This document shows, in pieces, positions 21,603 to 32,677 of a stretch of 64,000 bases of DNA. Every line of letters begins with the position of its first letter. The stretch's first letter is position 1. The stretch comes from Rhinatrema bivittatum. Lineage: Eukaryota; Chordata; Amphibia; Gymnophiona; Rhinatrematidae. Location of the stretch: contig NC_042625.1 in the NCBI RefSeq assembly GCF_901001135.1, positions 35,779,842 through 35,843,841 of the forward strand. Direction: 5' to 3'. Position numbers and translations under genes: made by a program. The notes under the pieces are model-generated. The model saw nothing but the letters and a program-made list of their open reading frames with translations, was not told the origin of the DNA and made no database searches.

Positions 21603-23311
21603 ATGTTTCAAAATACCCCTGGACTTGCCACCCAATCCATCCTGGAGTTGGGACGACCACACAGGAAAACTCGAGTCAGAGCTCTCAACCCTTCTGTCGG
21701 TCGAGCCGTGGAACCAGTTCCACCGAATCAGCAGGGAAAAGGATTGTACTCCAGATATTTCCTTATTCCAAAAAAGACTGGTGGCCTCAGGCCTATTCTG
21801 GACCTCCGAGCCTTGAATACATTTATTTGCAAGGAACGGTTCAGGATGGTATCCCTGGGCACCATGCTTCCTCTACTTCAACAAGGGGATTGGCTCTGCT
21901 CTCTGGACCTTCAAGACACATATGCCCATATTGCGATCTCCCCTCCTCATCGCAAATATCTGCGATTTGTGGTGGGCCGCAGTCACTATCAATATAAGGT
22001 ACTACCATTCGGCCTAGCTTCGGTGCCTCGAGTCTTTATGACGTGCCTGGCAGTCTGGACTGTGCAGTTAAACAGCAGAGGCATATACGTTTTTCCATAC
22101 CTGGACGACTGGCTCATAAAAAGCCAGACAAAACAAGGAGCCCTCGACAGTCTCGTTCTCACCATAAAGCTTCTAAACTCATTAGGATTTCTAATAAATT
22201 ACCCCAAATCCCAATTGACATCGTCTCATCTTCTCTCCTTTATAGGATCAGACCTAGACACGACACTGTCCAGAGCATTTTTACCCAACGACCGTGCGAT
22301 TATGCTGTCCAACCTTGCCAGCTTTATCTGCCATCGAAAAAGAGCCTCAACTGGCCAGCTACTCAGGTTGCTCAGCCACATGGCATCAACTGTTCATGTC
22401 ATCGTATGGCACGCCTTGCCATGAGAGTGACCCAATGGACTCTGAAATTCCAGTGGCGACAAGCTACTCAGCCACTGTCGTCTATGGTATACATAACCCT
22501 CCAGTTTCGTCTTGTCCCCTTGCCTGGTGGACACACAAAGCCAACTTACAAGTGGATCTTTCTTTCCAGCAACCGGTTCCTCAGGTGACCTTAACTTCGG
22601 ACGCCTCCAACCTAGGTTGGGGAGCCCACGTCCAAGGCCTTCAAACTCAAGGGATTTGGACAAAAGCCGAAGCGACCCATCAAATCAACTTTCTGGAGCT
22701 TCGAGCGATGCGGTACGCCCTTTATGCATTTCAGGATTACCTGTCCAACAAAGTTGTCCTGATTGAAACAGACAACCAAATTGCAATGTGGTACCTGAAG
22801 AAACGGGGGCACGGGCTCTTATCTGCCTTGCCGGGAGGCGGCACAGATTTGGACCTGGGCCCTGTCGTATTCCATTCTTCTGTGAGCCACTTATCTAGAG
22901 GACATACAGAATGCACTGGCGGACCACCTCAGCTGACGTTTCCAGCCCCACGAATGGTCTCTGGATCCCTTGGTTGCGAGCAGAATCTTCCACCGGTGGG
23001 GTCATCCGACCATTGATCTCTTTGCGTTCAGTCAGAACCACAAAGTGGAAAGCTTCTGCTCCCTGCACAGGGACCAGCATGCATCAGCCAGGGATGCCTT
23101 TGCCCGACCCTGGAACAAAGGCCTGCTTTATGCATATCCTCCAATCGCTAATAGCAAGACTCTCGTGAAGCTACAACAGGACCGCGGCTTAATGATTCTC
23201 ATAGCACCCTACTGGCTGCTCCAAATTTGGTTTCCCATACTTTGCGACCTTTCTGTCCAGGACCCTATTCGCCTGGGCACCTCTCTGTCGGCCTGGATAT
23301 TGAAAGGCTGA
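21603..23311 (+). pseudogene. DIRS-B RT-RNase H, frameshifted
   Basis: RT is in one frame from 21603 to 22424: YSRYFLIPKKTGGLRPILDLRALN, SLDLQDTYAHIAIS, KVLPFGLASVPRVFM and the catalytic FPYLDDWLIKS at about 22090. RNase H continues in another frame from about 22540: LTSDASNLGWGAHV, INFLELRAMRYAL, IETDNQIAMWYL. A further shift leads to FHRWGHPTIDLFAFS...WNKGLLYAYPP and KLQQDRGLMILIAPYW at 22970-23240. The order and motifs are the same as in C, to which it is clearly related. Frameshifts at about 22420 and 22900 and lost codons make it non-functional. Confidence 0.88.
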
Positions 23312-24347
23312 TACTACAACCACTCAACCTTTCAAGTGACGTATCTCAAGACCTAGTAGCTTCACGGAAGCCTTCCACGCGGAAATCCTACCGCTCTAAA
23401 TGGAAGAGATTTACCTTGTGGTGCACACAAAAGGACTTGGATCCTTTTTCTTGCCCCACATCGAGTCTGTTGGATTATCTCTGGCACCTCTCGGAATTTG
23501 GTCTCCAGACATCTATCCGAGTGCACCTTACTGCCATCTCTGCTTACCATCAAGGAATTGGGGATGCCCCGATAACGGCTCAACCCTTGGTGAGTCGCTT
23601 CATGAGAGGCTTAGTACAGCTTAAGCCTCCTCTACAGCCACCGATCGTGGCATGGAACCTCAATGTCATACTTGCACGGCTCATGCACACACCTTTTGAT
23701 CCCTTGCACTCCTGCGAACTCAGATACCTTACATGGAAAGTCCTTTTCCTAGTAGCCATCACATCTGCTCACAGAGTGAGTGAGTTACAGGCCCTTGTGA
23801 CCTACTCACCCTACACAAGGTTCCTCCATGACCGGGTGGTTCTCCGCACTTACCCTAAATTCCTTCCTAAGGTGGTAACTGATTTCCATTTAAATCAGTC
23901 CATAGTCTTGCCCACTTTCTTTCCAAGACCTCACACTCACCCTGGTGAGCGAGCTCTCCACACCTTGGACTGTAAGCGTGCTCTTGTGTTTTACTTAGAC
24001 CGCACTACAACCCTCAGGAAGTCCACCCAACTCTTTGTCTCTTTTGATAAGAGCAAACTTGGGAATGCGGTGGGCAAGCAAACACTGTCAAACTGGTTGG
24101 CAGACTGCATCGCATTCTGTTACCAGCAAGCAGGCCTTCCCACACAGGGGGACAAGTGAAGGCACACTCAGTCAGAGCAATGGCAACGTCAGTAGCACAC
24201 TACCGTTTAGTACCGATTGCTGACATCTGCAGGGCTGCGACATGGAGCTCTCTCCACACCTTCACAGCTCACTACTGCCTGGACAAGGCTGGGCGACAGG
24301 ATTCCATCTTTGGCCAGTCTATCCTAAGAAATTTGTTTCCAGTGTAG
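23227..24347 (+). pseudogene. DIRS-B tyrosine recombinase, one frameshift
   Basis: A long frame, 23227-24159, covers the core-binding part (SRKPSTRKSYRSKWKRFTLWC) and most of the catalytic domain. A shift at a G-run near 24147-24152 moves the last part to the frame of 24156-24347. Catalytic blocks: SAHRVSELQ (the first Arg region reads AHR where relatives have ARR), AHSVRAMATS (HxxR) and HTFTAHYCLDKAG (Tyr). It ends at a stop after LRNLFPV, exactly as C does. Apart from the frameshift and the altered first-Arg neighbourhood it is well preserved. Confidence 0.88.
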
Positions 24348-24516
24348 GAACCCAACTCGTCCTACCTCAACCCGCTGTGAATTTCAGGCCGCCTCATCCT
24401 TGCCAACAGCACTCCAGTTGTTCGGTGCTGCTTGGCCTCATACTTATGACTCAGCCTGTAGCTTGCTATTCACCCATATGTGAGGACTACCATCCTGCTG
24501 TCCTGGGAGAACACCT

Positions 24517-26725
24517 GTTACATAGAAATGAAACATAGAAACATAGAAATGACGGCAGAAGAAGACCAAATGGCCCATCCAGTCTGCCCAGCAAGCTTCA
24601 CACTTTTTTTTTTTCTCATACTTATCTGTTACTCTTGGTTCTTAGTAACCTTTTGGTTCTATTTCCCTTCCACCCCCACCATTAATGTAGAGAACACTGT
24701 TGGAACTGCATCTAAGTGAAATATCTAGCTTAATTAGTTAAGGGTAGTAACCGCCGCAATAAGCAAGCTACACCCATGCTTATTTGTTTACCCAGAATAA
24801 ATAATTCAGTCCTTGTTGGTTGTTGTCTGTATATAGATCCACTTTTCTTCATTCCCCCTGCCGTTGAAGCAGAGAGTTATGCTGAATATGCGTGAAGTAT
24901 CAGTCTTTCTCCCCTGTCGTTGAAGCAGAGAGCTATGCTGGATATGCATTGAAAGTGAAGTATCAGGCTTATTTGGTTTGGGCATATAACCGCCGTAACA
25001 AGCAAGCTACTCCCCACTTTTTGTGAATGCAAATCCTTTTTTCCACATTCCTCTTGTCGTTGAAGCTTAGAGCAATGTTGGAGTCGCATTAACCGTGTGT
25101 ATGTTTATTGAATAAGGGTATTATCTCCAGGTAGTAGCCGTCATTCCCGCGAACCACCCAGTCTTCATTCACATCCTCTAGACTTTATGAATCCACAGTG
25201 TTTATCCCACGCCCCTTTGAAGTCCTTCACAGTTTTGGTCTTCACTACTTCCTCCGGAAGGGCATTCCAGGCATCCACCACCCTCTCCGTGAAGAAATAT
25301 TTCCTGACATTGGTTCTGAGTCTTCCTCCCTGGAGCTTCAAATCGTGACCACCTGGTTCTGCTGATTTTTTTTCCGAAGGAAAAAGTTTGTCGTTGTCTT
25401 TGGATCATTAAAACCTTTCAAGTATCTGAAAGTCTGTATCATATCACCTCTGCTCCTCCTTTCCTCCAGGGTGTACATATTTAGATTCTTCAGTCTCTCC
25501 TCATAAGTCATTTGATGAACACCATCTACCTTTTAGGTCGCCCTTCTCTGGACCACCTCCATCTTGTCTCTGTCTCTTTGGAGATATGGTCTCCAGAACT
25601 GAACACAGTATGCCAGGTGAGGCCTCACCAAGGACCTGTACAAGGGGATAATCACTTCCCTTTTCTTACTCGATATTCCTCTCTCTATGCAGCCCAGCAT
25701 TCTTCTGGCTTTAGCTATCGCCTTGTTACATTGTTTCGCCGACTTCAGATCATTAGACACTATCACCCCAAGGTCTCTCTCCTGCTCCGTGCACGTCAGC
25801 CTTTCTCCCCCCATCGAATACAGTTCATTCGGATTTCCACTCCCCATATGCATGACTCTGCACTTCTTGGCATTGAATCTCAGCTGCCATATCTTCGACC
25901 ACTCTTTCCAGCTTCCTTAAATCCTGTCTCATTCTCTCCACTCCTTCCGGTGTGTCCACTCTGTTGCAGATCTTAGTGTCGTCCGCAAAAAGACAAACCT
26001 TACCTTCTATCCCGTCCACAATGTCGCTCACAAAGATATTGAACAGGACCGGTCCCAATACCAATCCTTGCGGTTCACCGCTTAAAACCTCTCTCTCTTC
26101 AGAGAGAGTTCCATTTACCATCACACATTGTCTTCTGTCCGTCAACCAGTTTGCAATCCAGGCCACCACCTCGGCACTCACTCCTAAGCTTCTCATTTTA
26201 TTCACCAGTCTCCTGTGCGGGACTGTATCAAAGGCTTTGCTGAAATCCAAGTAGATGACATCGAGTGCTCTTCCTTGATCCAATTCCTTGGTTACCCAGT
26301 CAAAAAAGTCAATCAGATTTGTCTGATAGCATCTTCCCCTGGTGAATCCATGCTGCCTCTAGTCCAGCAATTTTCCCGACTGTAGATAGTTAACTATTCT
26401 CTCTTTCAACAGCGACTCCATTACTTTTCCCACCACCGAAGTGAGGCTAACTGGTCTGTAGTTACCATCCTCTTCTCTGTTCCCACTCTTGTAAAGCGGG
26501 ACCACCACCGCTCTTCTCCAATCACTCGGTACCACTCCCGTTTCTAGGGATCTATTGAACAGGTCACACAGCGGACTCACCAGCACATCTCCGAGCTCCC
26601 TCAGTATCGTGGGATGAACTTCATCAGGCCCCATGGCTTTGTCCACTTTGTTTCTCCAGCTCTTCCCATACATTTTCTACTGTAAATGGAATTACATCTA
26701 CTCCACTCCCCTCCAGTTTCTTGTT
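24517..26725 (-). mobile_element. CR1-1 LINE, 3' part (RT and 3' UTR)
   Basis: On the - strand this holds RT: EVHPTILRELGDVLVSPLCDLFN, GNYRPVSLTSVVGKVMESLL, DVIYLDFSKAFDTVPHRRL, GEPQGLVLGPVLFNIFV (usually GVPQGSVLG) and LFADDTKI with the catalytic DD. The connecting domain follows (KSAKQCNKAIAKARRMLGCIERGI...YRSLVRPHLAYCVQFW). Its 3' UTR (24560-25200) has repeated 'cgttgaagcagagag-tatgctg' units. The 3' end at 24517-24556 is an 'acatagaaa' octamer-type microsatellite. These are hallmarks of the CR1 clade. The frame is broken near 25850, 26330 and elsewhere. It joins 34232-35345 as one LINE split by DIRS-C. Confidence 0.9.
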
Positions 26726-26726
26726 T

Positions 26727-26903
26727 ATCCCAGGACAAGCAGGATGCTAGTCCTCACATATGGGTGACATCGGTAATGGAGCCCTATGTACGGAAAAACT
26801 TCTTTAAAAGTTTCCATGAAACTTTTGAATGGCACCGGAGTGCCTACTGAGCATGCCCAGCATGCCATGATATTCCCTGCCACAGGGGTCTCCCTTCAGT
26901 CTT
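26727..26903 (+). repeat. DIRS-C left inverted terminal repeat
   Basis: From 'atcccaggacaagcaggatg' to 'cccttcagtctt'. The inner 120 bp are the exact reverse complement of the start of 34026-34200. Confidence 0.92.
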
Positions 26904-27100
26904 CTTTTTTCCGCGAAGTCGTTAGCATCGCGGGTTTAATTGGAGTCCTGAGGTGATTTTCACCTATTTCAAATTTTCGGAAAAAATTACTTCCACCGCA
27001 GGGGTTTCCCACAGTATCACCGGCGGTAACTTTTTCCGTTGTCGGTTTCCGGCTGGGACCGATATTTTTGGGTTTTCGCCGTCGACGGCTGTCTGGCGCC

Positions 27101-29350
27101 ATGGCCTCCGGCTTTAAAAAGTGCCCAAATTGTGTGAGGACAATGTCGATCACCGACCCTCACTTTGAATGTGTTCTTTGCTTAGGCAAAGATCACAATA
27201 TCCAAACATGTAAATCATGTGCGGAAATGACAGCTAAAGGTCGTCATCTTCAGGCCGAAAAGATGGAGCAGTTATTCAATATTCAATTGCTTCCAAGGCC
27301 TTCCACCTCAGCGCAATCTTCTCCATCCGCTTCAGTTCGCCAACTCATGCTGAAGCAGAAACGTCCGGAAGCGGGAGATGCCTCAACGCCATCCCCTTCG
27401 GTTTCATCAAAAGCATCGACCTCGGGGAGCGAAAAGCAAAAAGAAAAACACCGCCACCGGCATCGAAGACGCCAGGTAACGATAACTGAGGATCCATCGT
27501 CAGGGCACGGCCTCGCCTGCAAAGAAACCCTGGACGGGGACTGAGGCTCCGAGGCCTAGTGATCCAGGGCGATCCGCACCGATATCGGTGCCGGGCTCCG
27601 TACCTCCTCAGGGCTCTGAGGAGGTATCGGCATCGCCAACACCGCCTCCCTCCATAGCTGCTCTGTTATCACCAGCTGTGAGAGTGGAACTTGACTCTTT
27701 TATTCGTCAAGCGGTGCAACAGGCTCTGCGCGATGCGACACCTCCATCGATGCCGATTCCACCGAGGGAGCCAGTACCATCGATGCCGCAGACACCGACG
27801 AGGCCACGAGAACCGGTCCCGATGCCTACTCCGGTACATTCACCGGTGCCACAGGTACCTCCATCGATACCTTCACCGGTGCCACCAATTCCTACACCGG
27901 TGCCCACACCGATACCACCGATGCCAGCACCGGTGCCCAGGGAAGAATTCTCCATGCTACATCCAGTTTTTACTAAGCTGGACACACTCCTAGAGATCCT
28001 AACTAATAAATTACCAGGGAACCGATTCCAGGCCCATCTGGAGTGCCAAGACCCCAAGGCCTCGTTCTCCTGTCTTACCACCACAACCTATGCAGCCAAT
28101 CACTCACCACACACCAAGTGAGATGCCTGAAGACACCGGTTCTGATTATTCTTCGGATGAAGAGATATTTTCAGAGCCTTCTCCTCCTGATGACCACAGG
28201 AAGTCGCCTCCTGAGGACCTCTCCTTCACAAATTTTGTTAAAGAGATGGCTGACACCATCCCCTTTCCCATTCAAACAGAGGTGGATGCACGTCAAAAGA
28301 CCTTGGAAGTCCTCCAGTTTGTGGACCCTCCCAAGGAAATGCTGGCAGTCCCTGTCCATGAAGTTTTCCAGGAGCAGCAATATAGGATTTGGGAGCATCC
28401 AGGATCGGTGTCCGCAGTAAACAAGAGAACAGAGGCAACTTACCTAGTGCAACCTATCCCAGGGTTCCAGAAGACACAGTTGCCTCACCAGTCAGTGGTT
28501 GTCGAATCCGCCCAGAAGAAGGCGAAGCGGCAAAGGTCACACTCCTCTGTACCACCTGGGAAAGAGAGCAGATTTCTGGATAACCTGGGAAGGAAAATCT
28601 TTCAAGGTTCAATGCTGGTTTCAAAGATATCATCTTATCAACTATATATGAACCAGTACCAAAGGAACCTTTGGAAGCAGGTTCAAGAACTCTCTCTCTC
28701 TCTTCCTGAACAATATCAGGAATCCTTACAGGACATCATTCATAAAGGCCTCGAATCAGGTAAACATGAGGTCCGAGCCACCTATGACTGTTTCGAGACT
28801 GCTGCACGACTATCAGCATCTGGTATTGCTGCAAGGAGGTGGGCATGGCTCAAGGCCTCTGATCTGCGCCCAGAGGTCCAAGAACATTTAGCAGATCTGC
28901 CTTGCGTGGGGGATAATCTTTTTGGAGAGAAGATAAAAGAAGCTGTGGCAACCCTAAAGGACCACACTGAAACATTAAAACAGTTATCTTCTCAACCACA
29001 AGAGACTCAGCCTTCTACCAGGAAATTTCCAAGGCGTGACACTCGACGGCCTTATTATCGCCCACGTCGATATTACCCCCCATCAAGTAGGCCCAGAACT
29101 GGCCGGCCAACACAACGCCAGCAGCCTAGACAAAGGCCTGCAAGGGCTCAACCACCTCCACAAAACTGCCACTACATCTGGTTTTTGAAAAGCCCCAGAG
29201 AGCAGCAGCCAGATCAACCCATTCCCAAATACACCAGTAGGAGGTCGAATACAATACTTCCACAGCAATTGGACCTCCATCACCACCGACCAGTGGGTGT
29301 TATCCATCACAACTCACGGTTACAGATTGGATTTCCTTACTGTCCCAAAA
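27101..29350 (+). pseudogene. DIRS-C gag in three frames
   Basis: The start is the ATG at 27101 (MASGFKKCPNCVRTMSITDP) with the motif CPNC...CVLCLGKDHNIQTCKSC. A stop at 27542 and frame change lead to a proline-rich stretch, 27588-28121, of MPIPPREPVPS-like repeats encoded by 'ccgatgcc/ccggtgcc' units. A second change leads to the long C-terminal part from 28090: PPEDLSFTNFVKEMADTIPF, LEVLQFVDPPKEMLAVPVHEVF, QLPHQSVVVESAQKKAKRQR, GKHEVRATYDCFETAARL, CVGDNLFGEKI, and an Arg/Pro-rich basic tail near 29030-29160. The last frame stays open through to 29844 and overlaps the RT frame by about 550 nt. Gag/RT overlap is usual in DIRS elements. Only two shifts, both in the repetitive middle, break the gag. 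Confidence 0.82.
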
Positions 29351-30996
29351 GAAAGCCCACCACTTCCATCTTGGACAGTAAATCAACATTCCATAATTCT
29401 TCAAACCGAATTATCCACCCTTCTGAGAGCCAGGGCCATAGAACCAGTCCCTGGACCTCAAAAGGGCAGAGGATTCTACTCCAGATATTTCCTCATTCCA
29501 AAGAAAACAGGAGGCCTTCGTCCCATTCTAGACCTCAGAAATCTCAACAAATTTCTCAAAAAAGAAAAATTCAGGATGGTATCCCTAGGCAACATTCTGC
29601 CTCTTCTTCAAAGGGGAGATTGGCTCTGCTCTCTGGATCTTCAAGATGCCTACGCTCACATCCCCATCTTTCCTCCTCATCGCCAATACCTGCGATTTCG
29701 GGTAATGGATCAACACTTTCAATACAGAATGCTGCCATTCGGCCTTGCATCAGCACCAAGAGTATTCACAAAGTGCATGGCGGCAGCAGTGGCACACCTC
29801 CACAAACAAATGATGCGACTCCCATCGCGAATGCCGGTATATAAGAAATTTAAATAAATAAATAAAATAAATAAATAAAGAGTGCACGTGTTCCCTTACC
29901 TGGACGACTGGCTCATCAAGAGTCAATCAAAAGAAGGAGCTCTCACTTCTCTCAAGCTCACTATCCATGTGCTTCACTCTTTGGGATTTCTCATCAACTA
30001 TCAGAAATCCCATCTGTCACCAAATCATCTTATACAGTTCATAGGTGCAGACCTAAACACTACAATAGCAAAAGCTTTTCTTCCAAGAGATCGAGCTCAA
30101 ACACTTGTCCTTTTGACTCACAATCTTCGCAACCAAGTCCAGGTAACAGCTCATCAGTGCCTAATTCTTCTAGGGCACATGGCTTCCACAGTTCATGTAA
30201 CTCCCATGGCCAGATTGACCATGAGGCTACTGCAATGGACACTCAAAGCACAGTGGATACAAGCCACTCAACCAATGTCCACGCCCATTCATATCACACC
30301 AGAACTCAGAGCTGCACTCATCTGGTGGACATCAATGAACAACTTGCTCAAAGGCCTACCTTTCCAGCAACCAATTCCACAGGAGACTTTAACTACAGAT
30401 GCATCCACCTTAGGGTGGGGAGCACACATCGGTCAACTAAAGACACAGGGCAAGTGGACAAAACTCGAAGCCTCCTTTCAGATAAACTTCCTGGAGCTTC
30501 GAGCTATACGCTATGCGCTACATGCATTCAAGGACTGCCTATCACACAAGACTGTTCTGATACAAACGGACAACACAGTAGCCATGTGGTACATCAACAA
30601 ACAAGGGGGGACAGGTTCTTATCTCCTTTGTCAAGAAGCAGCACAGATTTGGGACTGGGCCCTAACACACTCAATTCTTCTACGGGCCACCTACCTAGCA
30701 GGCATCCACAACACAGTAGCGGATCGCCTCAGTCGTCAGTTCCAACCACACGAATGGTCATTGGATCCAACAATAGCATCCAAGATCTTCCAACGCTGGG
30801 GTCAACCGACAATAGATCTCTTTGCATCCCAGCTAAACTACAAAGTGAACAATTACTGCTCTCTACTCCGGCAGCGGAACAGCCTACCAAAGGACGCATT
30901 TGCTCGCCATTGGAATTCGGGCCTGTTATACGCGTATCCACCGATACCACTCATAACCAAAACACTAGTGAAATTACAACAGGACAAGGGGACTAT
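29297..30996 (+). pseudogene. DIRS-C RT-RNase H, split by short insert
   Basis: RT up to 29823 reads YSRYFLIPKKTGGLRPILDLRNLN, SLDLQDAYAHIPI and MLPFGLASAPRVFTK. A tail-like insert at about 29830-29880 adds a stop. The same frame resumes at 29882 with FPYLDDWLIKSQS (catalytic DD) and runs without stops through RNase H: TTDASTLGWGAH, INFLELRAIRYAL, IQTDNTVAMWYINKQGG and HNTVADRLSRQ, supplying Asp, Glu, Asp, Asp. Then FQRWGQPTIDLFAS and WNSGLLYAYPPIPL follow before the frame enters CR1-2 at 30998. Apart from the two insertions no frame damage is visible, so the copy was probably competent when it landed. Confidence 0.9.
29830..29880 (+). mobile_element. Short L2-tail-like insertion
   Basis: 'atgccggtatataagaaatt' followed by a run of AAATA units, placed between RT blocks that are contiguous in B. 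It matches the 3' end of L2-type copies. Its extreme 5' truncation leaves only tens of bases. No target duplication can be set with confidence. Confidence 0.65.
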
Positions 30997-31531
30997 GATA
31001 GAGAGAGGAATATCAAGTAAGAAAAGGGAAGTGATTATTCCCTTGTACAGGTCCTTGGTGAGGCCTCACCTGGAGTACTGTGTTCAGTTCTGGAGACCGT
31101 ATCTACAAAAAGACAAAGACAAGATGGAAGCGGTACAGAGAAGGGCGACCAGGAAGGTGGAGGATCTTCATAGGATGACGTACGAGGAGAGATTGAAGAA
31201 TCTAAATATGTACACCCTGGAGGAGAGGAGGAGCAGAGGTGATATGATACAGACTTTCAGATACTTGAAAGGTTTTAATGATCCAAAAACAACGACAAAC
31301 CTCTTCCGTAGGAAAATAATCAGCAGAACCAGGGGTCACGATTTGAGGCTCCAGGGAGGAAGATTCAGAACCAATGTCAGGAAGTATTTCTTCACGGAGA
31401 GGGTGGTGGATGCCTGGAATGCCCTTCCGGAGGAAGTGGTGAAGACCAGAACTGTGAAAGACTTCAAAGGGGCGTGGGATAAACACTGCGGATCCATAAA
31501 GTCAAGAGGGCCGCCAATGAAGAGTGGGTGA
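29882..31531 (+). CDS. Chimeric DIRS-RNase H / CR1 C-terminal ORF
   Basis: This is a 549-codon stop-free frame, starting at MHVFPYLDDW. Residues 1-372 are the DIRS-C RT thumb, RNase H and following segment. From about residue 373 (after LQQDKGTM) the frame passes straight into CR1 ORF2 C-terminus: IERGISSKKREVIIPLYRSLV, EYCVQFW, QRRATRKVEDLHRMTYEERL, FRTNVRKYFFTERVVDAWN, ending GPPMKSG and a stop. The fusion arose because CR1-2 inserted in the same frame and orientation. It is probably an accident, since it lacks the RT fingers and palm start and has no evident promoter. It may still be predicted by gene finders as a hypothetical protein. Confidence 0.8.
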   Translation: MHVFPYLDDWLIKSQSKEGALTSLKLTIHVLHSLGFLINYQKSHLSPNHLIQFIGADLNTTIAKAFLPRDRAQTLVLLTHNLRNQVQVTAHQCLILLGHMASTVHVTPMARLTMRLLQWTLKAQWIQATQPMSTPIHITPELRAALIWWTSMNNLLKGLPFQQPIPQETLTTDASTLGWGAHIGQLKTQGKWTKLEASFQINFLELRAIRYALHAFKDCLSHKTVLIQTDNTVAMWYINKQGGTGSYLLCQEAAQIWDWALTHSILLRATYLAGIHNTVADRLSRQFQPHEWSLDPTIASKIFQRWGQPTIDLFASQLNYKVNNYCSLLRQRNSLPKDAFARHWNSGLLYAYPPIPLITKTLVKLQQDKGTMIERGISSKKREVIIPLYRSLVRPHLEYCVQFWRPYLQKDKDKMEAVQRRATRKVEDLHRMTYEERLKNLNMYTLEERRSRGDMIQTFRYLKGFNDPKTTTNLFRRKIISRTRGHDLRLQGGRFRTNVRKYFFTERVVDAWNALPEEVVKTRTVKDFKGAWDKHCGSIKSRGPPMKSG

Positions 31532-32535
31532 CTCGCCAGAATGATGGCTATTGACACAATACCCTTATTAAATAAACATACACATGCTTACTGTGACTCC
31601 TACATCGCTCTAAGCTTCAACAGCAAGAGGTAATGGAAAAAAGGATTTGCACTCACAAAGAGGGGAGTAGCTGGCTTGTTACGGCGGTTACTACCCCAAA
31701 CCAAATATGCCTGATACTTCACTTTCAATGCATATACAGCATAGCTCTCTGCTTCAATGACAGGGGAGAAGAATAACTGATACTTCACACATCCAGCAGA
31801 GCTCTCTGCTACAACGGCAAGGGAGAAGAAAAAGGGTTCGCACTCAAAACGCGGGGAGTAGCTGGCTTGTTACGGCGGTTACTACCCCAAACCAAATGTG
31901 CCTGATACTTCACTTTCCATGCATATCCAGCATGGTTCTCTGCTGCATCGGCATGGGAGAAAGACTGATACATCACGCATTTCCAGCGTAGCTCTCTGCT
32001 TCAACGGCAGGGGAAAAAAAAAAAAAAAGCAAAAAACTGATGCTTCACGCATATCCTGCATAGCTTCAACGACAGGGGTGAAGAAAAAAAGGATTCACAA
32101 TCACAAAGCGAGGAGTAGCTGGCTTGTTACGGCGGTTACTACCCCAAACCAAATGTGCCTGATACTTCACTTTCAATGCATATCCAGCATGGCTCTCTGC
32201 TTCTACAGCAGGGGAGAAGAAAAAAAAAACCAACAAGAGCTGTACAACATAGTCTAGGTAAAACAAATAAGCATGGGTGTAGCTTGCTTATCGTGGCAGT
32301 TACTGCCCCTACTACCCCTAACTAATCAAGCTAGATATTTCACTTGCATGCAGCTCCATCACTGCTCTCTACATTAATGGTGGGGGTGGAAGGGGAATAG
32401 AACAAGGAGCTAAGAGTAACAGATAAGAATGAGAGAAAAAATGTGTGAGGCTTGCTGGGCAGACTGGATGGGCCATTCGGTCGTCTTCTGCCGTCATTTC
32501 TATGTTTCTATGTTTCTATGTTTCTATGTTTCTAT
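30998..32535 (+). mobile_element. CR1-2 LINE, 5'-truncated, inside DIRS-C
   Basis: It starts within ORF2 (IERGISSKKREV) and ends with its stop at 31529-31531. The 3' UTR (31532-32480) carries imperfect tandem blocks with 'agtagctggcttgttacggcgg' at about 31665, 31856 and 32112, each followed by 'ctctgcttcaacggcagggg'-like text. It terminates in (ATGTTTCT)n at 32499-32535, the CR1 octamer type. DIRS-C resumes at 'ttggcctcgacaggtatgg'. Compared with B, the sequence for about five residues (LIAPY) is missing at the junction, implying a small target deletion. Confidence 0.9.
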
Positions 32536-32677
32536 ATTGGCCTCGACAGGTATGGTTCCCTACACTGCTAGATCTCTCAGTCAGGGATCCAATTCGCCTG
32601 GGAGTAGCTCCCAATCTGATAACTCAGGAACAGGGCCAGTTGCGCCATCCCAACCTTCAGTCCCTGTCCCTGACAGC

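Larger units (their letters stand above)
19161..24516 (+). mobile_element. DIRS-B retrotransposon, 3' end cut
   Basis: The left end 'tctctcaggacaagcaggatgg' and following 150 bp match the left terminus type of C and E. Gag, RT-RNase H and recombinase follow in order. The 3' side ends within 'tgtgaggactaccatcctgctgtcctgggagaacacctgttac', a terminus-like block, where the octamer tail of CR1-1 begins at 24517. A further DIRS 3' end unit lies beyond that LINE at 35355-35660 and may be the displaced rest of B, although its inverted repeat matches B's left end only partly. The coding parts carry many frameshifts. Confidence 0.85.

Noticed and set aside
31640..32480. Possible CRISPR-like array
   Set aside because: Repeats are long, imperfect and unevenly spaced, located in a LINE 3' UTR of a vertebrate sequence.
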